Source of the DNA: Tepidiforma flava
GTDB lineage: Bacteria > Chloroflexota > Dehalococcoidia > Tepidiformales > Tepidiformaceae
Length of the DNA: 64,000 nt
Direction of reading: 5' to 3'
Assembly: GCF_027594505.1 (NCBI RefSeq)
Contig: NZ_CP115149.1
Location: 939,435 to 1,003,434 of the forward strand
Both the position numbers and the translations under genes were made by a program. Below, piece by piece: positions 1 through 7,583 of the stretch. The notes below the pieces were generated by a model that was not told where the DNA came from, searched no databases, and saw nothing but the letters and a program-made list of their open reading frames with translations. Position 1 is the stretch's first letter; every line of letters begins with the position of its first letter.

Positions 1-158
1 CCAGGGAGGGCAGCGAGATGGCCGCGCTCGCGGGGCGGGAGCCCGGGACGGGCTGGTACGTGGAAACGGCGACGGGACGGGTGGTGCGCCGGGCGCCCCG
101 CGGGGCGCATACTGGGGATGGCGGCCGGGTGGACCGGGCCGCCGAGGAGGCACCGATC

Positions 159-431
159 ATGGCAGAGCACGAGCTCGACCCGCGGGAAGACCTGAAGGGG
201 GCGAAGGAGTTCATCGAACACCTCCACCCGCTGAAGGCCGTGAAGGAAGCGATGGAGAAGGCCGCGGAGCTGCTCGACCCGGCGGAATCGGACCCGCGCG
301 TCGTGGTGCCGGAGCCGGATACCGTCTCGGAGATGGCCGAGGGCGGGCCGGGCGGCAAGCCGCCGAAGCCGCGGGAGGCCCACCCGATGCCGGACGCGAA
401 AGAGCTGGGAAAAGAGCACCGCGGGTATTGA
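159..431 (+). CDS. Small acidic hypothetical protein, 90 aa
   Basis: I do not recognise this family. The ATG at 159 was chosen over an upstream in-frame ATG at 18 because GAGGAGG lies 8 bases before it and because the upstream 47 codons look like non-coding arginine/glycine-rich read-through. The protein is highly charged (Glu, Lys, Asp), starts MAEHELDPRED, has a helical middle (KAVKEAMEKAAELLDP) and a Pro/Gly-rich tail ending KEHRGY. There is no signal peptide, membrane segment or cysteine. It stands alone, with the promoter of the next transcript 44 bases downstream. Probably a cytoplasmic small protein of unknown role. Confidence 0.6.
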   Translation: MAEHELDPREDLKGAKEFIEHLHPLKAVKEAMEKAAELLDPAESDPRVVVPEPDTVSEMAEGGPGGKPPKPREAHPMPDAKELGKEHRGY

Positions 432-474
432 TCGCTGTTCCCGCTTTTTCACGTTCGGCGGGGCAGAAAACCTC

Positions 475-502
475 TTGACAGGCCTCCCGGCGGGAGTACT
501 GT
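475..502 (+). promoter_or_regulatory. Sigma-70-like promoter
   Basis: TTGACA at 475-480 is a perfect -35 box, followed after 16 bases by TACTGT at 497-502 as -10. Predicted start of transcription is near 509. It drives the small structured transcript that ends at the terminator at 850-877. This is the closest match to the consensus promoter in the window. Confidence 0.75.
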
Positions 503-585
503 TAACAGTAAGAATGCGATAGGCGCCCGGTGCTGAAGAGGCCCGGTCCCCGCCGACTCGCAGAGGCTCGAAAGGAGGTGCGGAC

Positions 586-648
586 ATGCGGAACAAGCTG
601 CACGCCCTCTACGGAGTCTTCATCGTGCAGAGAGCTGGCCTGCAGTAA
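586..648 (+). CDS. Small ORF, 20 aa (leader peptide or small protein)
   Basis: ATG at 586 is preceded by AAAGGAGGTG (571-580), one of the best ribosome binding sites in the window, 6 bases away. The product reads MRNKLHALYGVFIVQRAGLQ: a basic start, then a short hydrophobic stretch. It is too short for domain assignment. The TAA stop sits in the loop of a 7-bp hairpin (637-655), a layout seen when ribosome position affects RNA folding. No single-residue run typical of amino-acid attenuators is present. Translation is inferred only from the ribosome site and position. Confidence 0.4.
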   Translation: MRNKLHALYGVFIVQRAGLQ

Positions 649-766
649 GCAGGCCGTTCGCCAGCCGCCGCGGGCACGTATCCACGTGTTGCCCCAGGTG
701 CCCGGGAGCTGAAAAGTCCTGTGCGATGCAGGCGCCCCGGATCGCTCCGTGAAGGAGCGGCAACGG

Positions 767-829
767 ATGCGGAAGTCCCGGCACAACGGCGGCGACCTCC
801 AGCCGGTGCAGCGCCCGGCGGCCGGCTGA
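767..829 (+). CDS. Second small ORF, 20 aa
   Basis: ATG at 767 follows GAAGGAG (751-757). The product starts MRKSRHNGGDLQ and ends RPAAG; it is basic and not hydrophobic. The ribosome site lies in the right arm of a CGCTCC/GGAGCG hairpin (743-759), so initiation could be gated by folding. A further GAGGAGG followed by GTG occurs at 829-841, just before the terminator. No family is recognised. Weaker than the first small ORF. Confidence 0.25.
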   Translation: MRKSRHNGGDLQPVQRPAAG

Positions 830-849
830 GGAGGCGAGTGAACGACCAG

Positions 850-877
850 CAGGCCCCGCGTCGTGCGGGGCCTGTTT
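850..877 (+). terminator. Intrinsic terminator
   Basis: CAGGCCCCGC (850-859) pairs perfectly with GCGGGGCCTG (865-874) across a 5-base loop, followed by TTT. It closes the small transcript that starts near 509 and separates it from the cupredoxin-like gene at 928. Confidence 0.85.
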
Positions 878-915
878 GCGTGTCCGGGGGCCGGGCGCGT
901 TGGCGGCGGAACGGG

Positions 916-921
916 TAGGCT
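916..921 (+). promoter_or_regulatory. -10 box (leaderless start)
   Basis: TAGGCT at 916-921 ends 6 bases before the GTG start at 928, so transcription should begin at or beside the start codon. No convincing -35 is present and there is no ribosome site. Confidence 0.45.
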
Positions 922-927
922 TGGCGC

Positions 928-1386
928 GTGCGACGATTCGGCGGTGCAATCGCGGCGCTGGCCGTGCTGGCGGGGCTCCTAGCAGCGCCGGGCGCCGGGG
1001 CCTACACGGTGCAGACGATCGAGGTCTCGGAGGGCGGCTTCAACCCTGCGGTCTGCCAGATGAACCGGGAGTTCCTGCGGTTCAAGAACGTGGGGAGCAC
1101 GCCGCGGCGGGTGGTGCGGCATTCGCCGACGCCGGGCGGCGGGCTGTCGTTCGATTCGGGCTGGCTGCAGCCGGGGGAGACGTCGCGGGAGGAGTACATG
1201 GGCTTCCCGGGGACGTTCCGGTTCGAGGACTTCGAGAACCCGGCGAACTACGTCATCGTGAAGACGCCAGTGTTCTCAGCGACGTGGCCGGTGGAGTGCA
1301 GCCCGGACCCGGCGAAGCGGCCGCCGGCGCCGCCGTGCACGGGGACGGCGTACTGCCTGCGGGTGCCGGGGCTGGCGGCGGATTGA
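928..1386 (+). CDS. Secreted cupredoxin-like protein (paralogue 1)
   Basis: The 152-aa product has a clear Sec signal peptide (residues 1 to about 25, cleavage near AGA-YT) followed by a domain starting YTVQTIEVSEGGFNP and LRFKNVG that resembles the beta-sandwich of cupredoxin-like proteins. The next gene is a diverged tandem copy: both share the GFNP-x-x-C and FKNVG stretches and both end in LAAD. Cysteines near the start of the domain and in the tail may form disulfides. The usual type-1 copper ligand set (His, then a Cys-x-x-x-x-His-x-x-x-x-Met cluster) is not visible, so copper binding is doubtful. Start is GTG at 928 with a -10 box directly upstream. It acts outside the membrane; substrate unknown. 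Confidence 0.7.
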   Translation: MRRFGGAIAALAVLAGLLAAPGAGAYTVQTIEVSEGGFNPAVCQMNREFLRFKNVGSTPRRVVRHSPTPGGGLSFDSGWLQPGETSREEYMGFPGTFRFEDFENPANYVIVKTPVFSATWPVECSPDPAKRPPAPPCTGTAYCLRVPGLAAD

Positions 1387-1410
1387 GGGGCGGCGGCTCT
1401 TGACCGCGCG

Positions 1411-1440
1411 GTGACAGGATCGCGAGGGCTGGGGTACGCT
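1411..1440 (+). promoter_or_regulatory. Probable promoter
   Basis: GTGACA (1411-1416) and TACGCT (1435-1440) are separated by 18 bases. The start codon of the second cupredoxin-like gene lies 43 bases further on. Confidence 0.45.
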
Positions 1441-1483
1441 CGGGGGTGCCCCGTGGCGGGGTGTGGGGGACCGTGGAGGTTTG

Positions 1484-2014
1484 ATGCGCGAACACCGCTA
1501 CCGGCCGCTGCTGGCGGCCCTGGCGCTGGCGGCGGCGCTCGCCGGCGGCCTGAGCCTGGCGTTTTTCGGAGCCCGGACGGAATCGGCCTCGGCCTATGAC
1601 CGCTACCTGATCGAAGTGAACGAGCAGGGGTTCAACCCGCGCACCTGCCGGATCAACCGGGGCGACGAGATCCAGTTCAAGAACGTGGGGACGACGACCA
1701 TCCGGGTGTACAAACCGCAAATCGGCGGGCTGCCGCCAGACCCGGACTGGACGCTCGACCCCGGGCAGCTGTCGACGGTCATCAGCTACACGGCGGGTAC
1801 AACAGACCGGTACTTCAGCGATGCGGGGCACTTCGTCGAGGTGCTGACGCCGCCACGCTCGAACACGTGGCAGGTGGCGTGCGCGAAGGAGGCGCCGACG
1901 CCGACGCCCACCCCAACGCCGACGGCGACGCCGATTGCGCCGCCGACACCGGCGCGGCCGCCGGCCTGCAAGTGGGTCGGCTGCGCGGTGGGCCCGAACC
2001 TGGCGGCCGACTGA
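1484..2014 (+). CDS. Secreted cupredoxin-like protein (paralogue 2)
   Basis: A 176-aa paralogue of the preceding gene. Residues 1 to about 40 form a signal peptide with a long hydrophobic core, then YLIEVNEQGFNPRTC and IQFKNVG mark the same beta-sandwich domain. A Thr-Pro linker (TPTPTPTPTATP) leads to a short tail with two cysteines ending PNLAAD. As in its neighbour, the canonical copper ligands are missing; a single His lies in DAGHFVEV. ATG at 1484 was chosen for GGAGGT just upstream; a GTG at 1463 is possible. It is terminated by the hairpin at 2045-2070 and faces the copper-delivery operon, which suggests, but does not show, a link to copper. Confidence 0.7.
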   Translation: MREHRYRPLLAALALAAALAGGLSLAFFGARTESASAYDRYLIEVNEQGFNPRTCRINRGDEIQFKNVGTTTIRVYKPQIGGLPPDPDWTLDPGQLSTVISYTAGTTDRYFSDAGHFVEVLTPPRSNTWQVACAKEAPTPTPTPTPTATPIAPPTPARPPACKWVGCAVGPNLAAD

Positions 2015-2044
2015 GGGCGGGATTTCGCGGACTGGGGAGCATGA

Positions 2045-2070
2045 GGGCCGGGAGCATCAGCTCCCGGCCC
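2045..2070. terminator. Hairpin between convergent genes
   Basis: GGGCCGGGAGC and GCTCCCGGCCC form an 11-bp perfect stem with an ATCA loop. It lies between the cupredoxin-like pair on + and the copper operon on -, and can serve both. Neither side has a strong T-run. Confidence 0.65.
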
Positions 2071-2113
2071 CTGTCGTGTGCGGCGGTTCGGCCGCAGCGC
2101 AGCGGAGGAGAGG

Positions 2114-2743
2114 TCAGCGGCCCATGGCGGGGGTGGCGGTGCCGCCCATGCCGCCGCTCATGCCGCCGGACGGGGTCATGCTGCTGCCGCCGTGGCTGTC
2201 GTGGCTCATGTCGGGCGTGGAGCCGGAGGCCGCCTGGACGGGCGCCACGATCTTCACTTCGCCGGCTTTTTCGAACTTGAGGGTGAGCTCGACGGTTTCG
2301 CCGGCTTTCGGCTGCTGCTTGAGGTCCATCAGCATGATGTGCCAGCCGCCGGGCTTCAGCTCGGCAGTGCCGTTCGCCGGGACGGGGAAGCCGCCGGGCT
2401 TCTCCTGCATCTTCGAGGTGGAGCCTTCGGTGACGACTTCGTGGAGCTGGACCATGCCGGCGATGGGCGAGGAGGCGCTGACGAGCGTATCGGCGGCGCC
2501 GGCGCTCTTGATGGTCATGTAGGCGGCGGTGACGTTCGTGCCGGTCGAGGCGCGAACCCAGGCGTCGGAGATGGTGAGGTCGCCGGCTTTCACGGGCTGG
2601 AAGGCGGTGCCGGCGCCGGCGCCCTGGGTGGGACTGGCGTCGTCATCGTCGTCGCCGCCGCAGGCTGCGGCGAGGAGGGCGACGGCGAAAGCGCCGAGCA
2701 GGAGGATGGGGAGGAATGCGCGGCTGCGGAAGAGCGTGCTCAT
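2114..2743 (-). CDS. Periplasmic copper chaperone PCuAC, lipoprotein
   Basis: The 209-aa product carries a lipoprotein signal (lipobox ending LAAAC, Cys28) and a PCuAC (DUF461) domain. The family copper site is fully present: His101, Met112, His135 and Met137, in the expected H-x10-M-x22-H-x-M arrangement. A His/Met-rich tail (MSHDSHGG and several MSGGMGG-like turns) can bind extra copper. PCuAC proteins bind Cu(I) outside the membrane and feed SCO1 and the CuA or CuB sites of cytochrome oxidase. The start overlaps the end of the SCO1 gene by four bases (ATGA), so the two are translationally coupled. ATG at 2743 is the start of the lipoprotein signal. Confidence 0.93.
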   Translation of the reverse strand: MSTLFRSRAFLPILLLGAFAVALLAAACGGDDDDDASPTQGAGAGTAFQPVKAGDLTISDAWVRASTGTNVTAAYMTIKSAGAADTLVSASSPIAGMVQLHEVVTEGSTSKMQEKPGGFPVPANGTAELKPGGWHIMLMDLKQQPKAGETVELTLKFEKAGEVKIVAPVQAASGSTPDMSHDSHGGSSMTPSGGMSGGMGGTATPAMGR

Positions 2744-3384
2744 TCGGTGCGGAATCCTTTCTTGACGAGGAGCGGGAGGTCGTTGAGCCACTCCTTCTGC
2801 CCCATGCCGGAGGGGTAGACGGTGTAGGCGTAGTTGTCCTTGGTGAAAGCCATGACGTAGGCGGCGTGGTTGACGGCGTAGTTGCCGCCGCCGAGGTCGG
2901 TGCGGGTGGCGGGCTGGAGGCCGAGCGCGACCTGGAACTGGTCCATGAGGTCGCGCGTGCCGGTCAGCCCGATGAAGTCGGGGTCGAAGGTATCGAGGTA
3001 CTGCTTGAGCTGCTGCGGCGTGTCGCGCTCCGGGTCTGCCGTGGCGAAGACGACTTTGACCTGCTTGCGCACGTCCGGGTCGACCTTCTTGAGCGCCTCG
3101 CTGATTTCGTAGAGGTGCGTGGGGCAGATGTCGGGGCAGTGGGTGTAGCCGACGTAGAGCAGCGTGACGTAGCCTTCGGTCTCTTTGCGGAGGTCGAAGG
3201 GCTGGCCGTTCTCGTCCATGAGGACGGCGTCGGGTTTTTCGATGGGCGGCGTCACGATGGCGCCCATGTACTGGGCCCCCGCGGTGTCGTCGTCGTTCTT
3301 GCCGCCGCCGCAGGCGATGGCGAGCGGGAGGACGGCGAGCGCGGCGAGGAGGAGGGCGGTCGTGCGCCAGCGGAGACGTGGCAT
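2740..3384 (-). CDS. SCO1/SenC copper chaperone
   Basis: The 214-aa lipoprotein (lipobox LAIAC, Cys25) has the thioredoxin-like SCO fold. The copper ligands are in place: Cys83 and Cys87 in CPDIC and His173 in VNHAAY. SCO proteins use them to metallate the CuA centre of haem-copper oxidases. It forms an operon with the PCuAC gene, which overlaps its stop codon, the usual pairing of donor and acceptor chaperones. No haem-copper oxidase subunit is in this window, so the client lies elsewhere. Length is normal for the family. Confidence 0.95.
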   Translation of the reverse strand: MPRLRWRTTALLLAALAVLPLAIACGGGKNDDDTAGAQYMGAIVTPPIEKPDAVLMDENGQPFDLRKETEGYVTLLYVGYTHCPDICPTHLYEISEALKKVDPDVRKQVKVVFATADPERDTPQQLKQYLDTFDPDFIGLTGTRDLMDQFQVALGLQPATRTDLGGGNYAVNHAAYVMAFTKDNYAYTVYPSGMGQKEWLNDLPLLVKKGFRTE

Positions 3385-3484
3385 GGGGTATTCCTTCGAA
3401 GATGGGCTCGATCCGAGTGTAGCCCACGGCCGGCGGCGGGGGATGGCCCGCGGGGCCGCCGGCGCGGGGCCGCCCGGACCGGGC

Positions 3485-3955
3485 TTAGTGGCCGTGGCCG
3501 GGGCCTTCGATGCCAGCCTGTTCGAAGACCCACGCCCAGGCGGCGTCGGCGAATTCGTGCTCGGCGTCGTGCGCTTTCTTTGCGGCGGCGCCGGCCTTTG
3601 CGAGGTCGGGGCTGTCGCCTTCGAGCGCCGCGGCCATCTCGCCGAAGATGGCGGCGAGGGCGTCGGCTTTCGGCTTCAGCTCGGCCGGCCAGGGGGTCGT
3701 CTTCGCGACGGCCTGGGCCTTGAGGGCCTTCGCGCGGGCGTCTGCCGGGACTTTCTGGTCCTTGTTGATGCTGTCATCGATGGCGTGGAGGCCGAGGCCA
3801 TCGAGGAAGGCGACGGCCGAGACGACGCTGGCGACGCCGGCGTCGTCGGCGTGGGCTTCGCCGTCGTCGCCGCCGCAGGCGGCGGCGAGGGGGATGGCGA
3901 GGAGGAGGATGGCGGCGCCGAGGAGGGCTGGCCAGCCGAAACGGTTGCGAAGCAT
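3485..3955 (-). CDS. Small helical lipoprotein near copper genes
   Basis: A 156-aa protein with lipobox AAAC near residue 27 followed by GGDDGEAHADD. The mature part is alpha-helical and rich in Ala and Lys, with HAEHEFADAAWAW near the end and a His-containing tail ending GHGH. Two conserved-looking His clusters and its place directly upstream of SCO1/PCuAC suggest metal binding in the periplasm. I do not recognise the family. ATG at 3955 has GGGA about ten bases upstream; an in-frame ATG at 3970 would only add five residues before the signal peptide. Confidence 0.75.
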   Translation of the reverse strand: MLRNRFGWPALLGAAILLLAIPLAAACGGDDGEAHADDAGVASVVSAVAFLDGLGLHAIDDSINKDQKVPADARAKALKAQAVAKTTPWPAELKPKADALAAIFGEMAAALEGDSPDLAKAGAAAKKAHDAEHEFADAAWAWVFEQAGIEGPGHGH

Positions 3956-4010
3956 AGTCGAATCTCCCATCGCGGTGTGGCCCGGGGATGCCCGCTGGGC
4001 GGGCGCCCGG

Positions 4011-4400
4011 TCAGGAATGCGCGGCGACGGGAGCGGGGCGCGGCGGCGCGGGGTCCGGGATGGGGAGGTGCTGGAGGCGGAGGCCGCCGGGCGCGGCGGG
4101 GACGGGGATGAGCCGCCCGCCGGGGATGGCGACGGCGACCGCAGCGGCGAGGAGGGTGACGGCGAGGCCGACGGAACCGGGGCTGCTGGCGCAGCCGGCC
4201 GACTCGCCGTGGCAGTGCTGGTGGTGGTCGCCCGGGGCTTCTTCGGCAGCAAAGGGGATGGCGACGGCGATGCCGGTGCCGGGGATGGGGATGCTCACCG
4301 CGGGCCAGTGGCCGAAATAGGTGAGCATCGGCAGGAGGGCCGCGAGGAGGAGGGCCGCGGCCCGCGGGCTGCCGGCGCCGCTGCGGTGCGGGTATTGCAC
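4011..4400 (-). CDS. Two-helix membrane protein with His/Cys-rich loop
   Basis: This 129-aa product starts with GTG at 4400. It has two hydrophobic segments (about residues 12-30 and 74-92). The loop between them contains the cluster GDHHQHCHGESAGC, an obvious metal-binding candidate, and the C-terminal tail is Pro-rich. Its position at the head of the copper-delivery operon and the His/Cys loop suggest a membrane metal sensor, store or transporter helper. Family not recognised; it resembles in style small uncharacterised membrane proteins found beside copper genes. The reading frame is unusually GC-rich, but the alternation of hydrophobic helices supports it being real. Confidence 0.6.
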   Translation of the reverse strand: MQYPHRSGAGSPRAAALLLAALLPMLTYFGHWPAVSIPIPGTGIAVAIPFAAEEAPGDHHQHCHGESAGCASSPGSVGLAVTLLAAAVAVAIPGGRLIPVPAAPGGLRLQHLPIPDPAPPRPAPVAAHS

Positions 4401-4473
4401 GGTGTCAGGATCGCAAAGGTTCGGCGCGAGTGCCAGCGGCGCGGCGGGATTCCCGCGGGGACAGGTTTTGCCG

Positions 4474-4479
4474 TACACT
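4474..4479 (+). promoter_or_regulatory. -10 box upstream of SDR gene
   Basis: TACACT at 4474-4479 precedes the SDR start at 4523. The -35 region is poor. Confidence 0.35.
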
Positions 4480-4522
4480 CCCGGGCACCCTGTCATCAGG
4501 GAAAGAACCGGAGGGAATGACG

Positions 4523-5390
4523 ATGAAGAATCTGCAGGACCGGGTCGCGATCGTGACGGGGGCATCGCGGGGGCTGGGGACGTACATCGCAAAGGAGCTG
4601 GCCGGGGCGGGCTGCCACCTGGTGCTGGCAGCGCGGACGGCGCCGGCGCTGGAATCGCTGGCGGAGGAGATTCGCGGGATGGGCCGGCGGGCGCTGGCGG
4701 TGGCCTGCGACGTGGCGGATGCTGACAGCCGGCGGTCGCTGGTGTCTCGCGGCGCAGGCGGAGTTCGGGCGGATCGACATCCTCGTGAACAACGCGGGCA
4801 TCGAGGTGACGGCGCACTTCGAGGACCAGGACGATGAGGAGCTGGACCGGATCATCCGGGTGAACCTGATCGCGGCGATGCAGCTGACGCGGCTGGTGCT
4901 GCCGGGGATGCTGGAGCGGAAGCGGGGGCACATCGTGAACATCGCGTCGCTGGCCGGGAAGGTGCCGGTGCCGTACTCGTCGCCGTACTCGGCATCGAAA
5001 GCGGGGCTGATCGCGTTTACGGAGGGGATCCGGATGGAGTTCCGGAAGCGCGGCGTCTCGGCGAGCGCGATCTGCCCGGGCTTCGTGGCCGAGGCGGGGA
5101 TGTACGCGGACTGGGAGCGGCAGACGGGGGCGAAGGCGACGTTCCTGGCGGGGACGGTGAAGCCGGAGCGGGTGGCGCGGGATGTGGTGAAGGCGATCCG
5201 GAAGGACCGGCCGGAGATGCTGCAGTTCTGGGTGCCGGCGCGGCCGACGGCGGCGCTGGCGGAGCTGATGCCGGGGACGTTCGAGAAGATTTACCCGGTC
5301 TTCGGGGTGCAGAAGACGTTCGGGAAGCTGGCGGATGCGCGCCGGGAGGAGCAGCGGTCGGCGGAGCGGGAAGCGGCGGCGTCGCGCTAG
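4523..5390 (+). pseudogene. Short-chain dehydrogenase, frameshifted
   Basis: The first part reads MKNLQDRVAIVTGASRGLG, a Rossmann TGxxxGxG nucleotide-binding motif; the rest continues in another frame with RIDILVNNAG, the catalytic Ser-containing strand, YSASK (catalytic Tyr and Lys) and a normal C-terminus. The frames meet at about 4739-4748. Removing one base restores an uninterrupted SDR of about 288 aa; total length is 3n+1, consistent with one inserted base. GGAGGG precedes ATG 4523 by about 7 bases. No other damage is visible, so a sequence error is quite possible. SDRs catalyse NAD(P)-dependent oxidation of alcohols; the substrate is unknown. Confidence 0.85.
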
Positions 5391-5409
5391 GCCCGGAGGC
5401 GCGGGGCGC

Positions 5410-5439
5410 GGCCGGCTGGCGGGGCGGCGTCAGCCGGCC
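5410..5439. terminator. Hairpin between convergent genes
   Basis: GGCCGGCTG and CAGCCGGCC pair over a 12-base loop. The right arm overlaps the stop codon of the phosphoglycerate mutase gene on the - strand. No T-run; weak evidence. Confidence 0.35.
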
Positions 5440-6170
5440 TGGCGGGCGACGGCCTCGGCGGCGGCGCGGGCGGCTTCCGGGTCGCCGAGGTAGCGCGAGC
5501 TGACCGGCCGGAGCTGTTCATCGAGCTGGTAGAGGAGCGGGATGCCGGTGGGGATGTTCAGCTCGGCGATGGCGTCGTCGCTGATGCCGTCGAGGTGCTT
5601 CACGAGGGCGCGAAGGCTGTTGCCGTGGGCGCCGATGAGGACGCGCTTGCCGGCGCGGAGGTCGGGCACGATGGCGTCGTGCCAGTAGGGGAGCATGCGG
5701 GCGACGACGTCTTTGAGGCATTCGGCGGCGGGGAGGAGGTCCGGCGCGAGGCCGGCGTAGCGGGGGTCGAAGCGGGGGTGCCGCTCATCGCCGGGGTCGA
5801 GGGGCGGGGGCGGGACGTCGTAGCTGCGGCGCCAGGCGAAGACCTGGTCGGGGCCGTAGCGCTCGCTGGTTTCCTTTTTGTTGAGGCCCTGGAGGGCGCC
5901 GTAGTGGCGTTCGTTCAGGCGCCAGTGGCGCTTCACCGGGATCCAGTGCTGGTCCATGACATCGAGGGCGATGTTGACGGTTTCGATGGCGCGGCGGAGG
6001 AGGGAGGTGTGGACCACATCGAAGGTGAGGCCTTCGGCGCGCATGAGTTCGCCGGCGCGGCGGGCTTCTTCGCGGCCGGTGTCGGTCAGGGGGACATCGT
6101 GCCAGCCGGTGAAGCGGTTTTCGCGGTTCCAGGCGGATTCGCCGTGGCGGAGGAGGACGAGGGTGTACAT
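5430..6170 (-). CDS. gpmA: 2,3-bisphosphoglycerate-dependent phosphoglycerate mutase
   Basis: The 246-aa product begins [15 protein letters not shown] with the catalytic RHG motif (His9) and has the family signatures [27 protein letters not shown] and [13 protein letters not shown]. It interconverts 3- and 2-phosphoglycerate in glycolysis and gluconeogenesis in the cytoplasm. Length matches the dPGM family. The ATG at 6170 is the only start that fits the conserved N-terminus; an in-frame extension upstream overlaps purA and is not protein-like. It lies 17 bases downstream of purA and is probably cotranscribed with it. Confidence 0.96.
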   Translation of the reverse strand: MYTLVLLRHGESAWNRENRFTGWHDVPLTDTGREEARRAGELMRAEGLTFDVVHTSLLRRAIETVNIALDVMDQHWIPVKRHWRLNERHYGALQGLNKKETSERYGPDQVFAWRRSYDVPPPPLDPGDERHPRFDPRYAGLAPDLLPAAECLKDVVARMLPYWHDAIVPDLRAGKRVLIGAHGNSLRALVKHLDGISDDAIAELNIPTGIPLLYQLDEQLRPVSSRYLGDPEAARAAAEAVARQAG

Positions 6171-6187
6171 GGCGCCTGCGCTCCCGG

Positions 6188-7492
6188 TCAGAAGATGGGG
6201 TTGACGATGATGGCCTGTTCGCGGGAGGGGCCGACCGAGATGAGGTCGACCGGGCATTCGAGCAGGTCTTCGACGCGCCTGATGAAGGCCTGGGCCTGGG
6301 GGGGCAGGTCATCGAAGGAGCGGACGTGGGTGGTGGGCGTCTGCCAGCCGGGGAGTTCTTCGTAGACGGGGCGGACGCGTTCGAGTTCGGATTCGCGGGC
6401 GGGGAAGGTATCGATGATGCGGCCGTCGAGTTCGTAGGCGGTGCAGATTTTGATGGAGGGGAGGGTATCGAGGACGTCGAGCCGGGTGAGGGCGACGGCG
6501 GCGAGGCCGTTGAAGCGCACGCTGTAGCGGGCGGCGACGGCATCGAGCCAGCCGATGCGGCGGGGCCGGCCGGTGGTGGTGCCGTATTCACCGCGGCCGA
6601 ACTCTTTGCCGTGGTCGCGGAGCTGGTCGGCGGTGTCGTCGAACAGTTCGGTGGGGAAGGGGCCGTTGCCGACGCGGGTGCAGTAGCTCTTGAAGACGCC
6701 GACGACGCGGGAGATGTCGGTGGGGCCGATGCCGACGCCGAGGGCGGCGCCGGAGCTGGAGGAGGAGGGGACGCTGGAGGTGACGTAGGGGTAGGTGCCG
6801 TGGTCGAGGTCGAGGAGGGAGCCCTGCGCGCCTTCGAGGAGGACGTATTCGCCGCGGCGGTGGGCCTCGAGGACGATCTCCTGGACGTCGCCGACGTAGG
6901 GGCGGAGGCGCTGGCCGTATTCGATGTAGCGCTCGAGGCACTCGCGGAAGTCGATCGGCTCGGCGCCGTAGACGCCGGTGATGACGCGGTTCTGGTAGGC
7001 GAGGGCGGCTTCGATGCGGGGGACGAGGTCTTCGCGGCGGAGGAGGTCGCAGATGCGGATGCCGCGGCGGGCGACTTTATCGGCGAAGCAGGGGCCGACG
7101 CCTTTGCCGGTGGTGCCGATGGCGTGGGCGCCGCGGGCCTGTTCATCGAGCTGATCGAGGCGGCGGTGCCAGGGCATGATGACGTGGGCGCGGTCGGAGA
7201 CGACGAGGCGGGAGGTGTCGATGTTCTTCTGCTCGAGGCCGTCGATTTCGCCGAGGAGGACTTCGGGGTCGATGGCGACGCCGTTGCCGATGACGCAGGT
7301 TTTTTCGGGGTAGAAGATGCCGGCGGGGACGAGGTGGAGTTTGAATTCGCCGAGTTCGTTGACGATGGTGTGGCCGGCATTGTTGCCGGCGGAATAGCGG
7401 GCGACGACGCGGGCTTTGCGGGCGAGGAGGTCGACGATGCGGCCTTTGCCTTCGTCGCCCCACTGGCCGCCGACGACGACGATGATGGGCAT
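6188..7492 (-). CDS. purA: Adenylosuccinate synthetase
   Basis: The 434-aa protein starts [17 protein letters not shown], the GTP-binding signature of this enzyme, and includes [40 protein letters not shown] and [14 protein letters not shown]. It joins IMP and aspartate with GTP hydrolysis in AMP synthesis. Length is typical. gpmA follows 17 bases downstream. The short upstream region contains a 10-bp GC hairpin (7505-7529). Confidence 0.98.
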   Translation of the reverse strand: MPIIVVVGGQWGDEGKGRIVDLLARKARVVARYSAGNNAGHTIVNELGEFKLHLVPAGIFYPEKTCVIGNGVAIDPEVLLGEIDGLEQKNIDTSRLVVSDRAHVIMPWHRRLDQLDEQARGAHAIGTTGKGVGPCFADKVARRGIRICDLLRREDLVPRIEAALAYQNRVITGVYGAEPIDFRECLERYIEYGQRLRPYVGDVQEIVLEAHRRGEYVLLEGAQGSLLDLDHGTYPYVTSSVPSSSSSGAALGVGIGPTDISRVVGVFKSYCTRVGNGPFPTELFDDTADQLRDHGKEFGRGEYGTTTGRPRRIGWLDAVAARYSVRFNGLAAVALTRLDVLDTLPSIKICTAYELDGRIIDTFPARESELERVRPVYEELPGWQTPTTHVRSFDDLPPQAQAFIRRVEDLLECPVDLISVGPSREQAIIVNPIF

Positions 7493-7504
7493 CTGAACAG
7501 ACTC

Positions 7505-7529
7505 CGGGCCCCCGTTTTCCGGGGGCCCG
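7505..7529. terminator. GC hairpin between permease and purA
   Basis: CGGGCCCCCG and CGGGGGCCCG form a perfect 10-bp stem with a TTTTC loop. On the - strand it follows the ABC permease gene and precedes purA, so it probably ends the transporter transcript. The trailing T-run is poor. Confidence 0.6.
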
Positions 7530-7583
7530 TCGAGGTATTGTACGGGGAGATTGGGCTACCCGCGAGCGGGGGATGGGCGGGCC

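Larger units (their letters stand above)
509..880 (+). other. Putative small structured transcript with two tiny ORFs
   Basis: This stretch of about 370 bases holds no conventional gene but is bounded by a near-consensus promoter and a 10-bp intrinsic terminator. Inside are two 20-codon ORFs with good ribosome sites (586-648 and 767-829) and three local hairpins: GGCCTGC/GCAGGCC at 637-655 with the first ORF's stop codon in its loop, CGGGCAC/GTGCCCG at 671-704, and CGCTCC/GGAGCG at 743-759, which would bury the ribosome site of the second ORF. I compared it mentally with RNase P RNA, tmRNA, SRP RNA and 6S RNA and could not match it to any. It could be a leader-peptide-controlled regulatory RNA or a small-protein mRNA. 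Confidence 0.5.

Noticed and set aside
509..880. RNase P RNA, tmRNA or 6S RNA
   Set aside because: Conserved cores of these RNAs (for example the RNase P P4 strands or the tmRNA tRNA-like ends) could not be found.
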